In this document: piece by piece, positions 44,297 through 53,432 of the stretch
Layout: each line of letters starts with the position of its first letter
Numbering within the stretch: position 1 is the stretch's first letter
NCBI RefSeq assembly: GCF_009184635.1
Contig: NZ_WELI01000003.1
Coordinates: 372,001 to 436,000 of the forward strand
DNA: 64,000 bases
DNA from: Rudanella paleaurantiibacter
Lineage (GTDB): Bacteria > Bacteroidota > Bacteroidia > Cytophagales > Spirosomataceae
Direction of reading: 5' to 3'
Notes under the pieces: model-generated
The model's database searches: none
Told to the model about the DNA's origin: nothing
What the model saw: only the letters and a program-made list of their open reading frames with translations
Translations under genes and position numbers: made by a program

Positions 44297-45859
44297 ATGA
44301 ACAACCACTCGACACGAGCCGACATAACCCCCCATTCGCTTTGGCAGAAAGCCCTGGACAAGGTTCCGAACGGTCTGCTTGTGTACGAAATTGTGAAACA
44401 GGGAGGTGCCGCTACCCGGCTTCTGATCCAACTAGCTAACCAGCAGGCCGAACGCTTATTTGGCCTTTCAAAAGAAGAAATGACCGGGCGGTTTGCGCAC
44501 GACCTTTTTCCTGATGCTGGTAATTTCCCCCTTTGGTCCGACATTGAGCGGGCCATTCGCACCGGGCAGCCCACCCGCCGTGAAGTCTTCTCGTCGATAA
44601 GCCGGTCGGGTATAGCTGCCTGGTTCGACGTAGGCATTGAGCCCCTCGACGACAATCGGTGCGCGGTGGTTTCGTTTCACGACATTACTGAGTGGAAACA
44701 AACCCAACAAAGCCTTCTCAGCGACTCTATCCTGTTTCAGGCGCTCTCCTCTACTGTGCCCGAAATGGGGGTTGTTGCGATTGATTTCTTCCGCAAAATT
44801 GCCCTTGCCAACGGTCAGTTACCGGGCTTGTTTATCAGCAATATGGCCGACGATCTGGTGGGTCGCCGGTTTCTCGACGCCATTGAAACCAAATACGGGA
44901 TCGACTGGCAGCGGTATATCAGCACGGCTTTCGATGGGGAGCAACACTACTTTACCGACCACTGGAACAACTTGCGGTGTGAGATATACGTCGGGCCGGT
45001 ACGCAATCCGAGCGGGCAGGTGGTGATGGTTCTGGCGGTTTTCAAAAACGTATCGGAGCAGTATGCCCAACAGCAAGCGTTGCAGCAGGCCAACGTGTCG
45101 TTGCACCGGTCCAACGAAAGCCTCGAACGGTTTGCCTACGTGGCCTCGCACGATTTGCAGGAGCCTTTGCGCAAGATTCGGGCCTTCGGCGATATGCTCA
45201 ATGTCCGGTATGCCCCCTCACTCGATGAAGGTGGCCGCGATATGATTGCCCGGATGCAGTCGGCGGCTATCCGGATGGACGAGCTGATTCGGTCATTGCT
45301 CAGTTTCTCCCGCATCAACACACCCCTGCTTACCTTCTATCCGGTCAACTTAGGCGATTTGCTGCGGGGAGTACAAGGCGACCTGGAGCTGGTGATTGGG
45401 GAAAAAGGCGCCAAGGTGGAGGTTTTGTCGCCGATGCCGGTGGTCGCTGGCGACGAAACCCAGCTGCGCCAGTTGTTTCAGAACCTGATGACCAATGCGC
45501 TCAAGTTTGTAGCGCCGGGGGTGGCTCCCCGTGTTACGATTACAGCCCGTATCCTCCCGAAAGAGGAGCTTCCGTATAAGCCCGATCCCAACCTCGCCTA
45601 TCAGCTACAATACGCCGAGATAAGCGTTGCCGACAACGGCATCGGCATCGATCAGGACAATTTTCAGAAAATCTTCGGGCTGTTTACCCGCCTGCATGGG
45701 CGCTCTACGTACGCAGGTACGGGTATCGGCCTGGCTACGACTAAGCGCGTAGCCGAAAACCACGGCGGTACCATTACCGTTTCGAGTGAAGTAGGCAAGG
45801 GGACCGTTTTCAACGTGTACCTGCCGGTTGCACCCGACCCGGCATCGCTTACTTTTTAG
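44297..45859 (+). CDS. PAS sensor histidine kinase
   Basis: 520 residues, no membrane segment. Two PAS-like domains (about 15-130 and 150-260) precede a HisKA domain with the phosphoacceptor His near residue 284 (VASHDLQEPLRK) and a HATPase domain (LFQNLMTNALKF, GIGLATTKRVAENHGG). The kinase core closely resembles that at 36633, so they are paralogues or belong to one subfamily (phytochrome-like HisKA). No response regulator is adjacent. Divergent from the oxygenase gene. Confidence 0.92.
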   Translation: MNNHSTRADITPHSLWQKALDKVPNGLLVYEIVKQGGAATRLLIQLANQQAERLFGLSKEEMTGRFAHDLFPDAGNFPLWSDIERAIRTGQPTRREVFSSISRSGIAAWFDVGIEPLDDNRCAVVSFHDITEWKQTQQSLLSDSILFQALSSTVPEMGVVAIDFFRKIALANGQLPGLFISNMADDLVGRRFLDAIETKYGIDWQRYISTAFDGEQHYFTDHWNNLRCEIYVGPVRNPSGQVVMVLAVFKNVSEQYAQQQALQQANVSLHRSNESLERFAYVASHDLQEPLRKIRAFGDMLNVRYAPSLDEGGRDMIARMQSAAIRMDELIRSLLSFSRINTPLLTFYPVNLGDLLRGVQGDLELVIGEKGAKVEVLSPMPVVAGDETQLRQLFQNLMTNALKFVAPGVAPRVTITARILPKEELPYKPDPNLAYQLQYAEISVADNGIGIDQDNFQKIFGLFTRLHGRSTYAGTGIGLATTKRVAENHGGTITVSSEVGKGTVFNVYLPVAPDPASLTF

Positions 45860-45928
45860 CCCTCCCGGTTTACCACCCACCGGCCCCATTTCTGCCACAG
45901 TACATTACACTCATACTCGGACGTACTA

Positions 45929-45966
45929 AAAACAAGGCCGCCCGATTGACGAATCGGGCGGCCTCT
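45929..45966. terminator. Bidirectional terminator between the kinase and SOD genes
   Basis: AGGCCGCCCGATT pairs with AATCGGGCGGCCT, flanked by A-rich and T-rich tracts. Both converging genes can use it. Confidence 0.8.
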
Positions 45967-45994
45967 TCAACAAGCAACTTGCCGTTGGAAGCGC

Positions 45995-46699
45995 TTACGC
46001 GAAATTCTTGCCAATCTTATCCCAATCGTACACGTTCCAGGCGGCTGTCACGTAATCAGGTCGGCGGTTCTGGTACTTGAGGTAATACGCGTGCTCCCAT
46101 ACGTCGAGACCCATGAGGGGCGTACCTTTTTTCTCAGCCAATGCCATGAGCGGGTTATCCTGATTCGGAGTTGAGGTAATCTCTACTTCGTTACCCGTTT
46201 TGATGAGCCACACCCAGCCCGAACCAAACCGGCCGGCCGCAGCCTTGGCCCACTCGACCTTGAAGGCATCAAACGAACCAAACTTCTTGTTGATGGCTTC
46301 GGCCAAAGCACCTTTGGGCGCTCCACCGCCTTTGGGGCCAATGGTATTCCAGAAAAACGTGTGGTTCCAGTGACCACCAGCGTTGTTGCGGATGGGGGCC
46401 GGTGTTTTGGCGTCGATGCTTTTAACGAGATCGTCGATGCTCATTTTCGCCATTTTCGCGTTTTCGGGCTTCACCATCTCTTTGTTGAGGTTATCCACGT
46501 ACGCCTTGTGGTGCTTGCCATGGTGAATCTCCATGGTTGCTTTATCGATATGGGGTTCGAGCGCTCCCGAATCGAAAGGTAGGGGTGCCAGTTTGAATGG
46601 CCCTTCGGCCTGAGCCGGTTTATTGAAGCCAAACGAACGGGTTGTGGCAAACACAGCCGAACCAGCCAACGCAATCTTTAAAAATTCAGCGCGATTCAT
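45995..46699 (-). CDS. Exported Fe/Mn superoxide dismutase
   Basis: 234 residues. Metal ligands match the Fe/Mn SOD family: His59 (MEIHHGKHH), His113 (NHTFFW), Asp199 and His203 (LDVWEHAYYL). The first 30 residues (MNRAEFLKIALAGSAVFATTRSFGFN) form a signal-like leader with a positive start and a hydrophobic run, so this copy is probably exported to the periplasm, unlike typical cytoplasmic SodA. The metal cannot be told from sequence. Monocistronic, with a -7 box at 46756. Confidence 0.95.
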   Translation of the reverse strand: MNRAEFLKIALAGSAVFATTRSFGFNKPAQAEGPFKLAPLPFDSGALEPHIDKATMEIHHGKHHKAYVDNLNKEMVKPENAKMAKMSIDDLVKSIDAKTPAPIRNNAGGHWNHTFFWNTIGPKGGGAPKGALAEAINKKFGSFDAFKVEWAKAAAGRFGSGWVWLIKTGNEVEITSTPNQDNPLMALAEKKGTPLMGLDVWEHAYYLKYQNRRPDYVTAAWNVYDWDKIGKNFA

Positions 46700-46755
46700 G
46701 AAGCAGTTGTTTTGGTAATGAATAATTCGGTCGTCTGCAAAGACCTTGTCGTGGG

Positions 46756-46763
46756 CAAATGTA
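46756..46763 (-). promoter_or_regulatory. -7 box for the SOD gene
   Basis: Reads TACATTTG on the minus strand (TAnnTTTG). 57 bases before the start codon. No clear -33. Confidence 0.45.
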
Positions 46764-46873
46764 GCAATGCCGCCCTACTTTAAACACCCCCGGCGGCTGT
46801 ATTCCCAAAAAACGAGCCTGTAGCCGACCAGTCGGCCCTCTTAGTCTGCTTCCATTAGCGGGCATAATGGGCA

Positions 46874-46906
46874 CAAAAAAGCCCCGAAAAGCTCTTTCCG
46901 GGGCCT
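46874..46906 (-). terminator. Terminator downstream of recR
   Basis: GCCCCGAAAAG and its partner CTTTCCGGGGC enclose a small loop; on the minus strand TTTTTT follows. It lies about 230 bases past the recR stop, beyond the palindromic repeat. Confidence 0.7.
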
Positions 46907-46977
46907 ACAAACTCGTTGGCTTATTCTACTTTAACGCGAACCAGGAGATTTTTATGGTATAAAAACCTGGCGTACAG

Positions 46978-47065
46978 CCCTTCGACAGGCTCAGGGTGAC
47001 CCAGAATTTGAGTCTAATTGGCTAATTTGGCTCTATTCGACCGTCACCCTGAGCCTGTCGAAGGG
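46978..47065. repeat. REP-like inverted repeat
   Basis: Perfect 23-base arms: CCCTTCGACAGGCTCAGGG plus TGAC (46978-47000) and the complement (47043-47065), with a 42-base loop. Near-identical sequence occurs as a dispersed repeat in many bacterial genomes, so a mobile REP/MITE origin is likely. Confidence 0.8.
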
Positions 47066-47137
47066 TCGCGCGCCAGTTCTACTCGTAACCCATTGTTAAT
47101 CAGAGACAGTCTTAAAAAAATCAGAACTCATATTCGT

Positions 47138-47749
47138 TTACTCGTACGCAATTCGGCTCAGAATACTCCGGCCAAGGGTCACTTCGTCGGCATATTCAAG
47201 GTCACCGCCAATAGGTACACCCCGGGCGATGGTCGAGATTTTGAGCTTAAATGGCCGTAGTTTCTTCTGGAGATAAAACGCCGTTGTATCGCCTTCCATA
47301 GTGGGGCTCAGGGCCAGAATAATTTCGCGCACCTCGCCCGCATCTTCGCCCTGCAACCGTTGCAGAAGCGAGTCAATCTGGAGGTCGCTCGGGCCCACCC
47401 CCTCTACCGGCGAAATAATACCGCCAAGTACGTGGTATAAACCCTTAAACTGAGCCGTATTCTCAATAGCGAGTACATCGCGGGTATCTTCAACTACGCA
47501 GATAATCGACGCATCACGCCGGTTGCTGGCACAAATACCGCACAACTCATTGTCGGAGAGGTTGTGGCATTTGCGGCAGTACTGAGTACGGGAGCGCACA
47601 GCCACCAGCGCATTGGCCAATGACTCGGTTTGTTCTTCGTCGCGTTTGAGTAAGTGGAGTACCAGTCGAAGCGCCGTTTTTTTGCCAATACCCGGCAGTT
47701 TCGACACCTCATTTACCGCGTCTTCGACCAGTTTGGATGGAAATTCCAT
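47138..47749 (-). CDS. recR: Recombination protein RecR
   Basis: 203 residues from the ATG at 47749 ([29 protein letters not shown]). Helix-hairpin-helix (LPGIGKKTA), zinc finger of four Cys ([17 protein letters not shown], residues about 58-74), Toprim ([12 protein letters not shown]) and Walker-like C-terminal region are present in the usual order. It helps load RecA at gaps with RecF and RecO. It follows clpS by 11 bases. Confidence 0.96.
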   Translation of the reverse strand: MEFPSKLVEDAVNEVSKLPGIGKKTALRLVLHLLKRDEEQTESLANALVAVRSRTQYCRKCHNLSDNELCGICASNRRDASIICVVEDTRDVLAIENTAQFKGLYHVLGGIISPVEGVGPSDLQIDSLLQRLQGEDAGEVREIILALSPTMEGDTTAFYLQKKLRPFKLKISTIARGVPIGGDLEYADEVTLGRSILSRIAYE

Positions 47750-47760
47750 GTATAATTGGT

Positions 47761-48039
47761 TTACTGCAGAACTTCGGCACTGAGGCCCCGACGGCAGATC
47801 TCGTTGCGCATAGGCACGAGTTGCTCCCAAGAGCCATCTTTCACCGAACACTTGCCTTTGTAATGAATAATGAGCGTGCACTGCTCGGCCTGTTCGGGCG
47901 TGTGTTCGCACACGTCGATGAGCGTATCGATGACAAAATCGAACGTGTTTACATCATCGTTGAAAACAACCAAATGATATACATCCGTCTCGACAACGTC
48001 TTCGAGAACCTCAACCTCATTTTGTTCAAAAGGCAACAT
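47761..48039 (-). CDS. clpS: ATP-dependent Clp protease adaptor ClpS
   Basis: 92 residues. The conserved core [20 protein letters not shown] (NDD motif) and the following [15 protein letters not shown] fit ClpS, which recognises N-degrons and delivers them to the Clp protease. It forms an operon with recR and has a promoter upstream. Confidence 0.93.
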   Translation of the reverse strand: MLPFEQNEVEVLEDVVETDVYHLVVFNDDVNTFDFVIDTLIDVCEHTPEQAEQCTLIIHYKGKCSVKDGSWEQLVPMRNEICRRGLSAEVLQ

Positions 48040-48079
48040 AGGAACTAAGTTCGTAGATTGAAAATCGACTTTGTTTGGA

Positions 48080-48107
48080 CAAATTTACGCAATTTTGGCT
48101 CTCCAAA
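48080..48107 (-). promoter_or_regulatory. Promoter of clpS-recR
   Basis: On the minus strand TAAATTTG (48080-48087) with TTTG (48104-48107) 16 bases upstream. 40 bases before the start codon. Confidence 0.5.
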
Positions 48108-48211
48108 GACGAGAATTTAACAGCTGTCCACGGCAGAAAACACTCGATTTCTGAGGGGTCAACCTTCTCTAAATTAACCCACTTCGGGCACAAAAAGTTG
48201 CTTTTACCTCC

Positions 48212-49690
48212 ATGAATGCTACCATCGCACTCATCATTCTGATTGCCTATTTTGCCATGCTGATTGCGGTGTCGTACTACACCTCACGCGGGGCCGACAC
48301 CAATACTTTTTTTACGGCCAACCGGCAATCCCCCTGGTATCTGGTAGCGTTCGCCATGATTGGCACCTCGCTGTCGGGGGTTACGTTTATCTCGGTGCCG
48401 GGTGCCGTAGGGGCCTTACAGAAAGGCTTTGAAGGAGTTAAGGCCTTCAATTACTTTCAGGTGGTACTGGGCTACATTGTCGGGTACTACGTGATTGGCA
48501 CGGTGCTCATGCCGTTGTACTACCGCATGAACCTCATTTCGATTTACGGATACCTCGAAAAACGATTTGGGTTCTGGTCGTATAAAACGGGGGCGGGATT
48601 CTTTCTGCTGGCCCGCACCGTGGGGTCGGCGGTACGGCTCTACGTGGCCGCTCAGGTGCTCCAACTGGCTATCTTCAACGCATTCGGCATTCCGTTCGAA
48701 GTGTCGGTCGCCATCACAATTCTGCTCATCTGGCTGTACACGTTCAAGGGCGGGGTTAAGACCATTATTGTAACCGACACCCTTCAGACCACATTTCTGG
48801 TGACGGCGGTGATACTCACCATTATCCTGATCACCAACGAGCTGAACCTGAGCTTTGGCGAGATGGTGAGCACGGTACAGAGCAGCCCGTACTCCAAAAT
48901 TTTCTTTTTCGAGAACATCAACGACCCACGCCACTTTGTGAAGCAGTTTATCTCGGGTGCGTTTATTGCCATTGTGATGACCGGGCTCGATCAGGACCTG
49001 ATGCAGAAGAACCTGACCTGCAAAAACATTGGCGAAGCCCAGAAAAACATGTTCTGGTTCACCATTACGCTCACCATTGTTAACTTCCTGTTTCTGAGCC
49101 TGGGGGCCCTGTTGTACATCTACGCCACCCAAAAAGGCATCTCGGTACCCGCTAAAACCGACGACCTGTACCCGATGCTCGCCCTTAATCACTTTGGGCC
49201 TGTGGTGGGGATCACATTCCTGCTGGGCATCACGGCGGCCACCTACGCCAGCTCCGACTCAGCCCTGACCGCCCTGACAACCTCGTTCTGTATCGACTTC
49301 ATGAACGTAGAGAACCGGCCCGAAACCGAACGCGCCCGCATTAAGCACTACGTACACATTGGGTTTTCGGTCCTGTTCTGGATCGTGATCGTCATTTTCA
49401 ATCAGCTCAATAGTCAGGATGTCATCACGGCCGTGTTCGATCTGGCAGGGTACACCTACGGACCATTGCTGGGTCTGTACGCGTTTGGTTTGTTTTCCAA
49501 GCGCCCCGTGCGCGACAATCTGGTGCCGTTTATCTGCATCCTCTCGCCCATCCTGACCATTATTGTTAACAACAACTCGGCAGATTGGCTGGGGGGCTAT
49601 AAGTTTGGGTTCGAGCGTCTGTTGCTCAACGGGCTGTTCACGTATCTCGGCCTGTGGGCGTTGTCGCGCAAGGCATCTGTAACGGCATAG
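48212..49690 (+). CDS. Sodium:solute symporter (SSS family)
   Basis: 492 residues with about 13 hydrophobic segments. SSS landmarks are visible: the start GADTNTFFTANRQSPWYLVAFAMIGTSLSGVTFISVPG, the segment LLARTVGSAVRLYVAAQ, and TYASSDSALTALTTSFCIDF (Ser/Thr near a sodium site). It imports a solute, perhaps a sugar or organic acid, with sodium. The substrate is not determined. The next gene starts 55 bases downstream and may share its transcript. Confidence 0.92.
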   Translation: MNATIALIILIAYFAMLIAVSYYTSRGADTNTFFTANRQSPWYLVAFAMIGTSLSGVTFISVPGAVGALQKGFEGVKAFNYFQVVLGYIVGYYVIGTVLMPLYYRMNLISIYGYLEKRFGFWSYKTGAGFFLLARTVGSAVRLYVAAQVLQLAIFNAFGIPFEVSVAITILLIWLYTFKGGVKTIIVTDTLQTTFLVTAVILTIILITNELNLSFGEMVSTVQSSPYSKIFFFENINDPRHFVKQFISGAFIAIVMTGLDQDLMQKNLTCKNIGEAQKNMFWFTITLTIVNFLFLSLGALLYIYATQKGISVPAKTDDLYPMLALNHFGPVVGITFLLGITAATYASSDSALTALTTSFCIDFMNVENRPETERARIKHYVHIGFSVLFWIVIVIFNQLNSQDVITAVFDLAGYTYGPLLGLYAFGLFSKRPVRDNLVPFICILSPILTIIVNNNSADWLGGYKFGFERLLLNGLFTYLGLWALSRKASVTA

Positions 49691-49744
49691 ACCTGCTTCT
49701 CTCTGGCACTATTGTTGACGACACCAGGAAAATCTTTCTGGTGT

Positions 49745-50527
49745 ATGAAACACGTATTACGCACAGCTGCGGCCTTATTAGCCATCAACGCATCAGTACA
49801 GGCCCAAACCTGGACTTATTTCGGAATGTTTCCGCAATACTCGCAAACCGGCAACGTATCTAAACGACTGAATTACAACGCCTTTATCTCGTCCACGGTC
49901 GATCCATTTCACAAATCGACCGAGACCAAGTACTTCCCAACCAGCGACTTACAGCTTTACGTACAACCCAGTCTGCATTACAAACTGACGCCCAACACAC
50001 AACTTGGCATCGGTTCTGCACACGTTAGGCATCACCTTTTCGGGTTGTATGTAAACGAAAATCGCGTGTGGGCTCAGGCAGTAAGCAGTTTACCGCTTGG
50101 CAAGGGGCGCCTGACTCACCGACTCCGTTACGAGGAGCGTTATCCGCTGAACCTGAAAACAAAGCAGTGGTCGTACGCCCAGCTATTTCGGTACCACGTT
50201 GGGTTTACGCTCCCCTTGTACAATCCGAAAGAGCAGAAACAAGGCCTGTTTGTATCGGTTTCCAACGAGGCATTCCTGTGTTTGTCGGGCGCAAAAAACA
50301 GCCCTGTTAGTTCAAAGAATGCGTTTTACGGCGAAAACTGGATATCGGGTGGCATTGGGTATAACTTTGGTAATCAGCTCGGAAAACTGGAGCTTGGGTA
50401 CAATTATCAGGATTTGATTCGGAACAAAGCGGGCGATCATCGCCACCTGCATTTGGCACAGGTGACCTGGTCAACCAACTTCACATTGGAGAACCTGGGG
50501 GTTTGGTTACTGACACCCCCTTATTAG
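49745..50527 (+). CDS. Outer membrane beta-barrel protein, DUF2490-like
   Basis: 260 residues from the ATG at 49745 (MKHVLRTAAALLAINASVQAQ, a signal peptide). The mature chain is a series of amphipathic strands with Tyr-rich turns (LQLYVQPSLHYKLTPNTQLGIG, HRLRYEERYPL, LGYNYQDLIRN), consistent with a barrel resembling DUF2490 proteins. The gene follows the symporter by 54 bases, so it may be its outer membrane partner. Function unknown. Confidence 0.75.
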   Translation: MKHVLRTAAALLAINASVQAQTWTYFGMFPQYSQTGNVSKRLNYNAFISSTVDPFHKSTETKYFPTSDLQLYVQPSLHYKLTPNTQLGIGSAHVRHHLFGLYVNENRVWAQAVSSLPLGKGRLTHRLRYEERYPLNLKTKQWSYAQLFRYHVGFTLPLYNPKEQKQGLFVSVSNEAFLCLSGAKNSPVSSKNAFYGENWISGGIGYNFGNQLGKLELGYNYQDLIRNKAGDHRHLHLAQVTWSTNFTLENLGVWLLTPPY

Positions 50528-50567
50528 TGGAATAGCTTAGACTATAATTAATATAGGCTAAATCCTA

Positions 50568-50597
50568 TTGTATTGCCAATTCACTTTATTAGCTTTG
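50568..50597 (+). promoter_or_regulatory. Promoter of the 179-residue membrane-anchored protein gene
   Basis: TTG (50568-50570), 19 bases, TAGCTTTG (50590-50597): an exact Bacteroidota promoter, 25 bases before the ATG at 50623. Confidence 0.7.
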
Positions 50598-50622
50598 TAT
50601 TGATTTGTTTTAAAAATTAGTC

Positions 50623-51162
50623 ATGAAACGGTTGCTCGGCTTCTCTTTGCTGCTCTTGCTGCTGTACCATTCGCTGGGGGGCGTTGTTGTCGCCATCGGC
50701 TCATGGTGGCAGGATCAGCATGACTTGAGCCAGCGCCTGACGGTTTACCGATCGGTGGATAGCCTGGTGGAGTTTCAGATTCCGCTCGACGGCCCCCACG
50801 ACCCCGCCGACCTGCACGAAGCCACCCGCGAGGGTTTTACCTATCACGACCACTACTACGATGTGGTGAGCGTTGAGATTCGTGACAATATTTTGTTTAT
50901 CAGCGGCCTTGAAAACAAAGAGGCTTCGTTCTGGCAACGTGATCTGCTTTCGTTCCTGAAAGATACGATCAACACCCAGTCGGAGTCGAGCCGGAAGTCG
51001 AGTGGGTGGCTCAAACTCCTCCTGAAAGACTATTCGCTCAACAGCCGCACCATTCTCCATTTCTTCCTATACGACTGGCGCCAGGACATTCGGATTCCCG
51101 AAGCGCCCGTTATGCTGCTGCACCGCGCCCTGCCGGTGTTCTCCCCCCCGCCCGAAATCTGA
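50623..51162 (+). CDS. Unknown membrane-anchored or exported protein
   Basis: 179 residues. A hydrophobic N-terminal run (LLGFSLLLLLLYHSLGGVVVAIGSWW) may be a signal or an anchor. The body has His- and acid-rich stretches (TYHDHYYDVVSVEI) that could bind metal. It ends with a Pro-rich tail (VFSPPPEI). It precedes the outer membrane cluster by about 190 bases, with its own promoter. No family recognised. Confidence 0.7.
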   Translation: MKRLLGFSLLLLLLYHSLGGVVVAIGSWWQDQHDLSQRLTVYRSVDSLVEFQIPLDGPHDPADLHEATREGFTYHDHYYDVVSVEIRDNILFISGLENKEASFWQRDLLSFLKDTINTQSESSRKSSGWLKLLLKDYSLNSRTILHFFLYDWRQDIRIPEAPVMLLHRALPVFSPPPEI

Positions 51163-51172
51163 GGGACTATAG

Positions 51173-51340
51173 CGTAATGTACAATGCGTAATAAGCAATG
51201 TTTAATGAAATAGCTGGCCACCCTAAGGGTTAGTCGCCACTATTCATTACACACGTTTCATTGCCCATCAGGCTTTGTGCATTATCTGTTTGGCCTTGTG
51301 CACTACCCATTGTGCACGATTCATTGTCCATTCATTTTTC
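51173..51340. repeat. Imperfect inverted repeat region rich in AATG/CATT motifs
   Basis: The left side reads AATGTACAATGCGTAATAAG (51177 on) and the right side repeats CATTACACACGTTTCATTG and CATTATCTG forms in the opposite sense up to 51340. It fills the gap between two genes and has no coding capacity. Confidence 0.5.
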
Positions 51341-51347
51341 TCAGATC

Positions 51348-52469
51348 ATGAAATTTTCTATACCATGTATAGGGCTGTTGGCTCTATGCCTGATTCCTTA
51401 TACCCCGGCGGCAGCACAGGGCTGCGTAGCCGTTCGTCACATGAGTTGCGCAGCGCCGACTGGTGCAAACTCGTCTGAATACTTCAAACAACGGGCCGGC
51501 ACCTGGCAGGTATCGGCCGGCTACCGGTTCTTCCGGTCGTACAAACACTTTGTGGGTACCGAAGAACAAAAACAGCGCGTTGAGCAGGGCACGCAGGTGA
51601 TCAACGTATCGCACGCGCTCGATCTGGGCGTTACGTACATGCCCAACCCCCGCTGGGCTATTTCGGTCAACCTGCCGGTGCAATACAACGACCGGTCATC
51701 ACTATACGAACACTACGGAAATGCCGTAGCCACCAACCCTGAGCAAAAGCGCTTCCATACGGGCTCACAGGGTATCGGCGACCTGCGCATTTCGGGAAGC
51801 TACTGGGTGGTCAACCCGGCGGCTCTGCCAAAGGCCAACCTCGCCGTTGGTCTGGGGGTAAAACTTCCCACGGGCAACTTCCGCGTGACCGATTCGTTTC
51901 ACCGGCGCACCAAAGAAGGCGCCGATTACACGATTGTGAAGCCCGTGGACCAGTCCATTCAATTAGGTGATGGTGGTGTTGGTGCCAACGTCGAACTGCA
52001 AGGGTATGCGCAGCTTACGGGTGGCCTCACGGCATATGCCAACGGGTTTTACCTGTTCAATCCCCGCGCTACCAACGGTGTAGTGCGCAGCCCCGAAGCG
52101 ACTACCATTGATCTGGTTACGGGAGAGTTTTCGGTGGCCGATCAGTTTGCGGCCCGCGTTGGCCTGAGTCAGTCGCTGCGGTTTGTACCGGGTCTTTCGG
52201 TCATGCTGGGCGGCCGTGTGGAAGGCGTTCCCGCGCACGACGCCATCGGTAGCAGCGTCGGTTTCCGGCGGCCCGGCTACATTGTGTCGGTAGAGCCCGG
52301 ACTGGCCTACATGAAAGGCCACTATTCGGCCGGGCTTACGGTGCCCGTAGCCGTGGTGCGTAACCGCATCAAGAGCTATGCCGACCGGCTCGACCCGCTG
52401 GGTGTGCGTCACGGCGACGCAGCCTTTGCCGACTACCTCATCTCGTTTAACGTATCACGCTGGTTCTAA
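51348..52469 (+). CDS. Outer membrane beta-barrel protein, first gene of haloperoxidase cluster
   Basis: 373 residues from the ATG at 51348. A signal peptide ending AAAQ is followed by CVAVRHMSCAAP, a short Cys-containing N-terminus, and then an alternating strand pattern ending in SRWF, an aromatic C-terminus typical of barrels. It resembles unnamed barrel transporters in which a Cys-rich N-terminal motif precedes the pore. The next barrel gene starts 9 bases after the stop, so they form an operon. Confidence 0.75.
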   Translation: MKFSIPCIGLLALCLIPYTPAAAQGCVAVRHMSCAAPTGANSSEYFKQRAGTWQVSAGYRFFRSYKHFVGTEEQKQRVEQGTQVINVSHALDLGVTYMPNPRWAISVNLPVQYNDRSSLYEHYGNAVATNPEQKRFHTGSQGIGDLRISGSYWVVNPAALPKANLAVGLGVKLPTGNFRVTDSFHRRTKEGADYTIVKPVDQSIQLGDGGVGANVELQGYAQLTGGLTAYANGFYLFNPRATNGVVRSPEATTIDLVTGEFSVADQFAARVGLSQSLRFVPGLSVMLGGRVEGVPAHDAIGSSVGFRRPGYIVSVEPGLAYMKGHYSAGLTVPVAVVRNRIKSYADRLDPLGVRHGDAAFADYLISFNVSRWF

Positions 52470-52478
52470 GCCAACATC

Positions 52479-53372
52479 ATGAAAATTCTACGTCTGTTTG
52501 TCGTAGCCGGAGCCCTGCTAACGGGGCTCCCGGCCTGGGCACAAATGCCCCACGACGCCATTTACATGCCCAAAAACTCGGCTTGTATTGCCGGTATGTA
52601 CGGTCAGAGCACCTGGAACGAATACTGGGAGGGCTCGCTCAAACGCGCGAACTTCAACATCGGTACACACACCACCCAAAGTGCCATGCTGATGCCCGCC
52701 ATTGGGCTTTCGAACCGGGTGAACCTAATTCTGAGCCTCCCCTATGTCTGGACCAAAACATCAGCCGGCAACCTAATGGGGCAGCGCGGTTTTCAGGACC
52801 TGTCGGGTTGGCTAAAGATTCGGCTGGCCGAACACAAGGGGTTGTCCCTGCACGGGGTTGTAGGGGGCTCATTGCCCGCAAGCCGGTACGTGCCCGATTT
52901 TCTGCCCATGTCGATTGGGCTGGGCGCCCGCACGGTTACAAGCCGTCTGCTGGTTAACTATACCCACCCCCGCACGGGTCTTTACCTGACGGCCCAAGGC
53001 TCGTACAACTGGCGGAGCAACATCCGGGTCGACCGGGATTCGTATTATGCCAACGAACGACTACACCAGACCAACGAGGTACAAGTGCCGAACGGGTACG
53101 ATGCCGCCGTTCGGGTAGGTGTGTTGCGCCAGAAATGGCAAACCGAGGTGTTTGCCGAGCGGATGGCCAACCTGAGTGGCGACGATATTCGCCGGAATGA
53201 CATGCCGTTCCCGACCAACAACATGCAGGCCACCACGGTCGGTTGGTACGGCAAGCTACAGCCCCGCCATATTGGTGTCAACGCCCGCGTTGGTTACGTA
53301 GTGAACGGGCGTAACATGGGTCAGGCTACCAGCTACACGGTAGGCTTGTTGTATCAGATTGGCGGTTTGTAA
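52479..53372 (+). CDS. Outer membrane beta-barrel protein, second gene of haloperoxidase cluster
   Basis: 297 residues. Signal peptide ends GLPAWAQ. The N-terminus of the mature chain (MPHDAIYMPKNSACIAGMYGQSTWNEYWEG) has a single Cys, followed by regular strands (SNRVNLILSLPYVW, SRLLVNYTHPRTGLYLTAQG). It is similar in plan to the preceding barrel but shorter. It is between that barrel and the haloperoxidase-like lipoprotein, with gaps of 9 and 60 bases. Substrate unknown. Confidence 0.75.
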   Translation: MKILRLFVVAGALLTGLPAWAQMPHDAIYMPKNSACIAGMYGQSTWNEYWEGSLKRANFNIGTHTTQSAMLMPAIGLSNRVNLILSLPYVWTKTSAGNLMGQRGFQDLSGWLKIRLAEHKGLSLHGVVGGSLPASRYVPDFLPMSIGLGARTVTSRLLVNYTHPRTGLYLTAQGSYNWRSNIRVDRDSYYANERLHQTNEVQVPNGYDAAVRVGVLRQKWQTEVFAERMANLSGDDIRRNDMPFPTNNMQATTVGWYGKLQPRHIGVNARVGYVVNGRNMGQATSYTVGLLYQIGGL

Positions 53373-53432
53373 TCGCGCATTGCCGGGCGTATGCTAATCG
53401 GCTTACCCGCTCGGCTCAACTTTTATTTTACC

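Larger units (their letters stand above)
46700..47137. other. Intergenic region with promoter, terminator and a REP-like palindrome
   Basis: 438 bases between the SOD gene and recR, both on the minus strand. It holds the SOD promoter box (46756-46763), a terminator (46874-46906) for recR, and a 23-base inverted repeat (46978-47065). I see no ORF. Confidence 0.6.
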
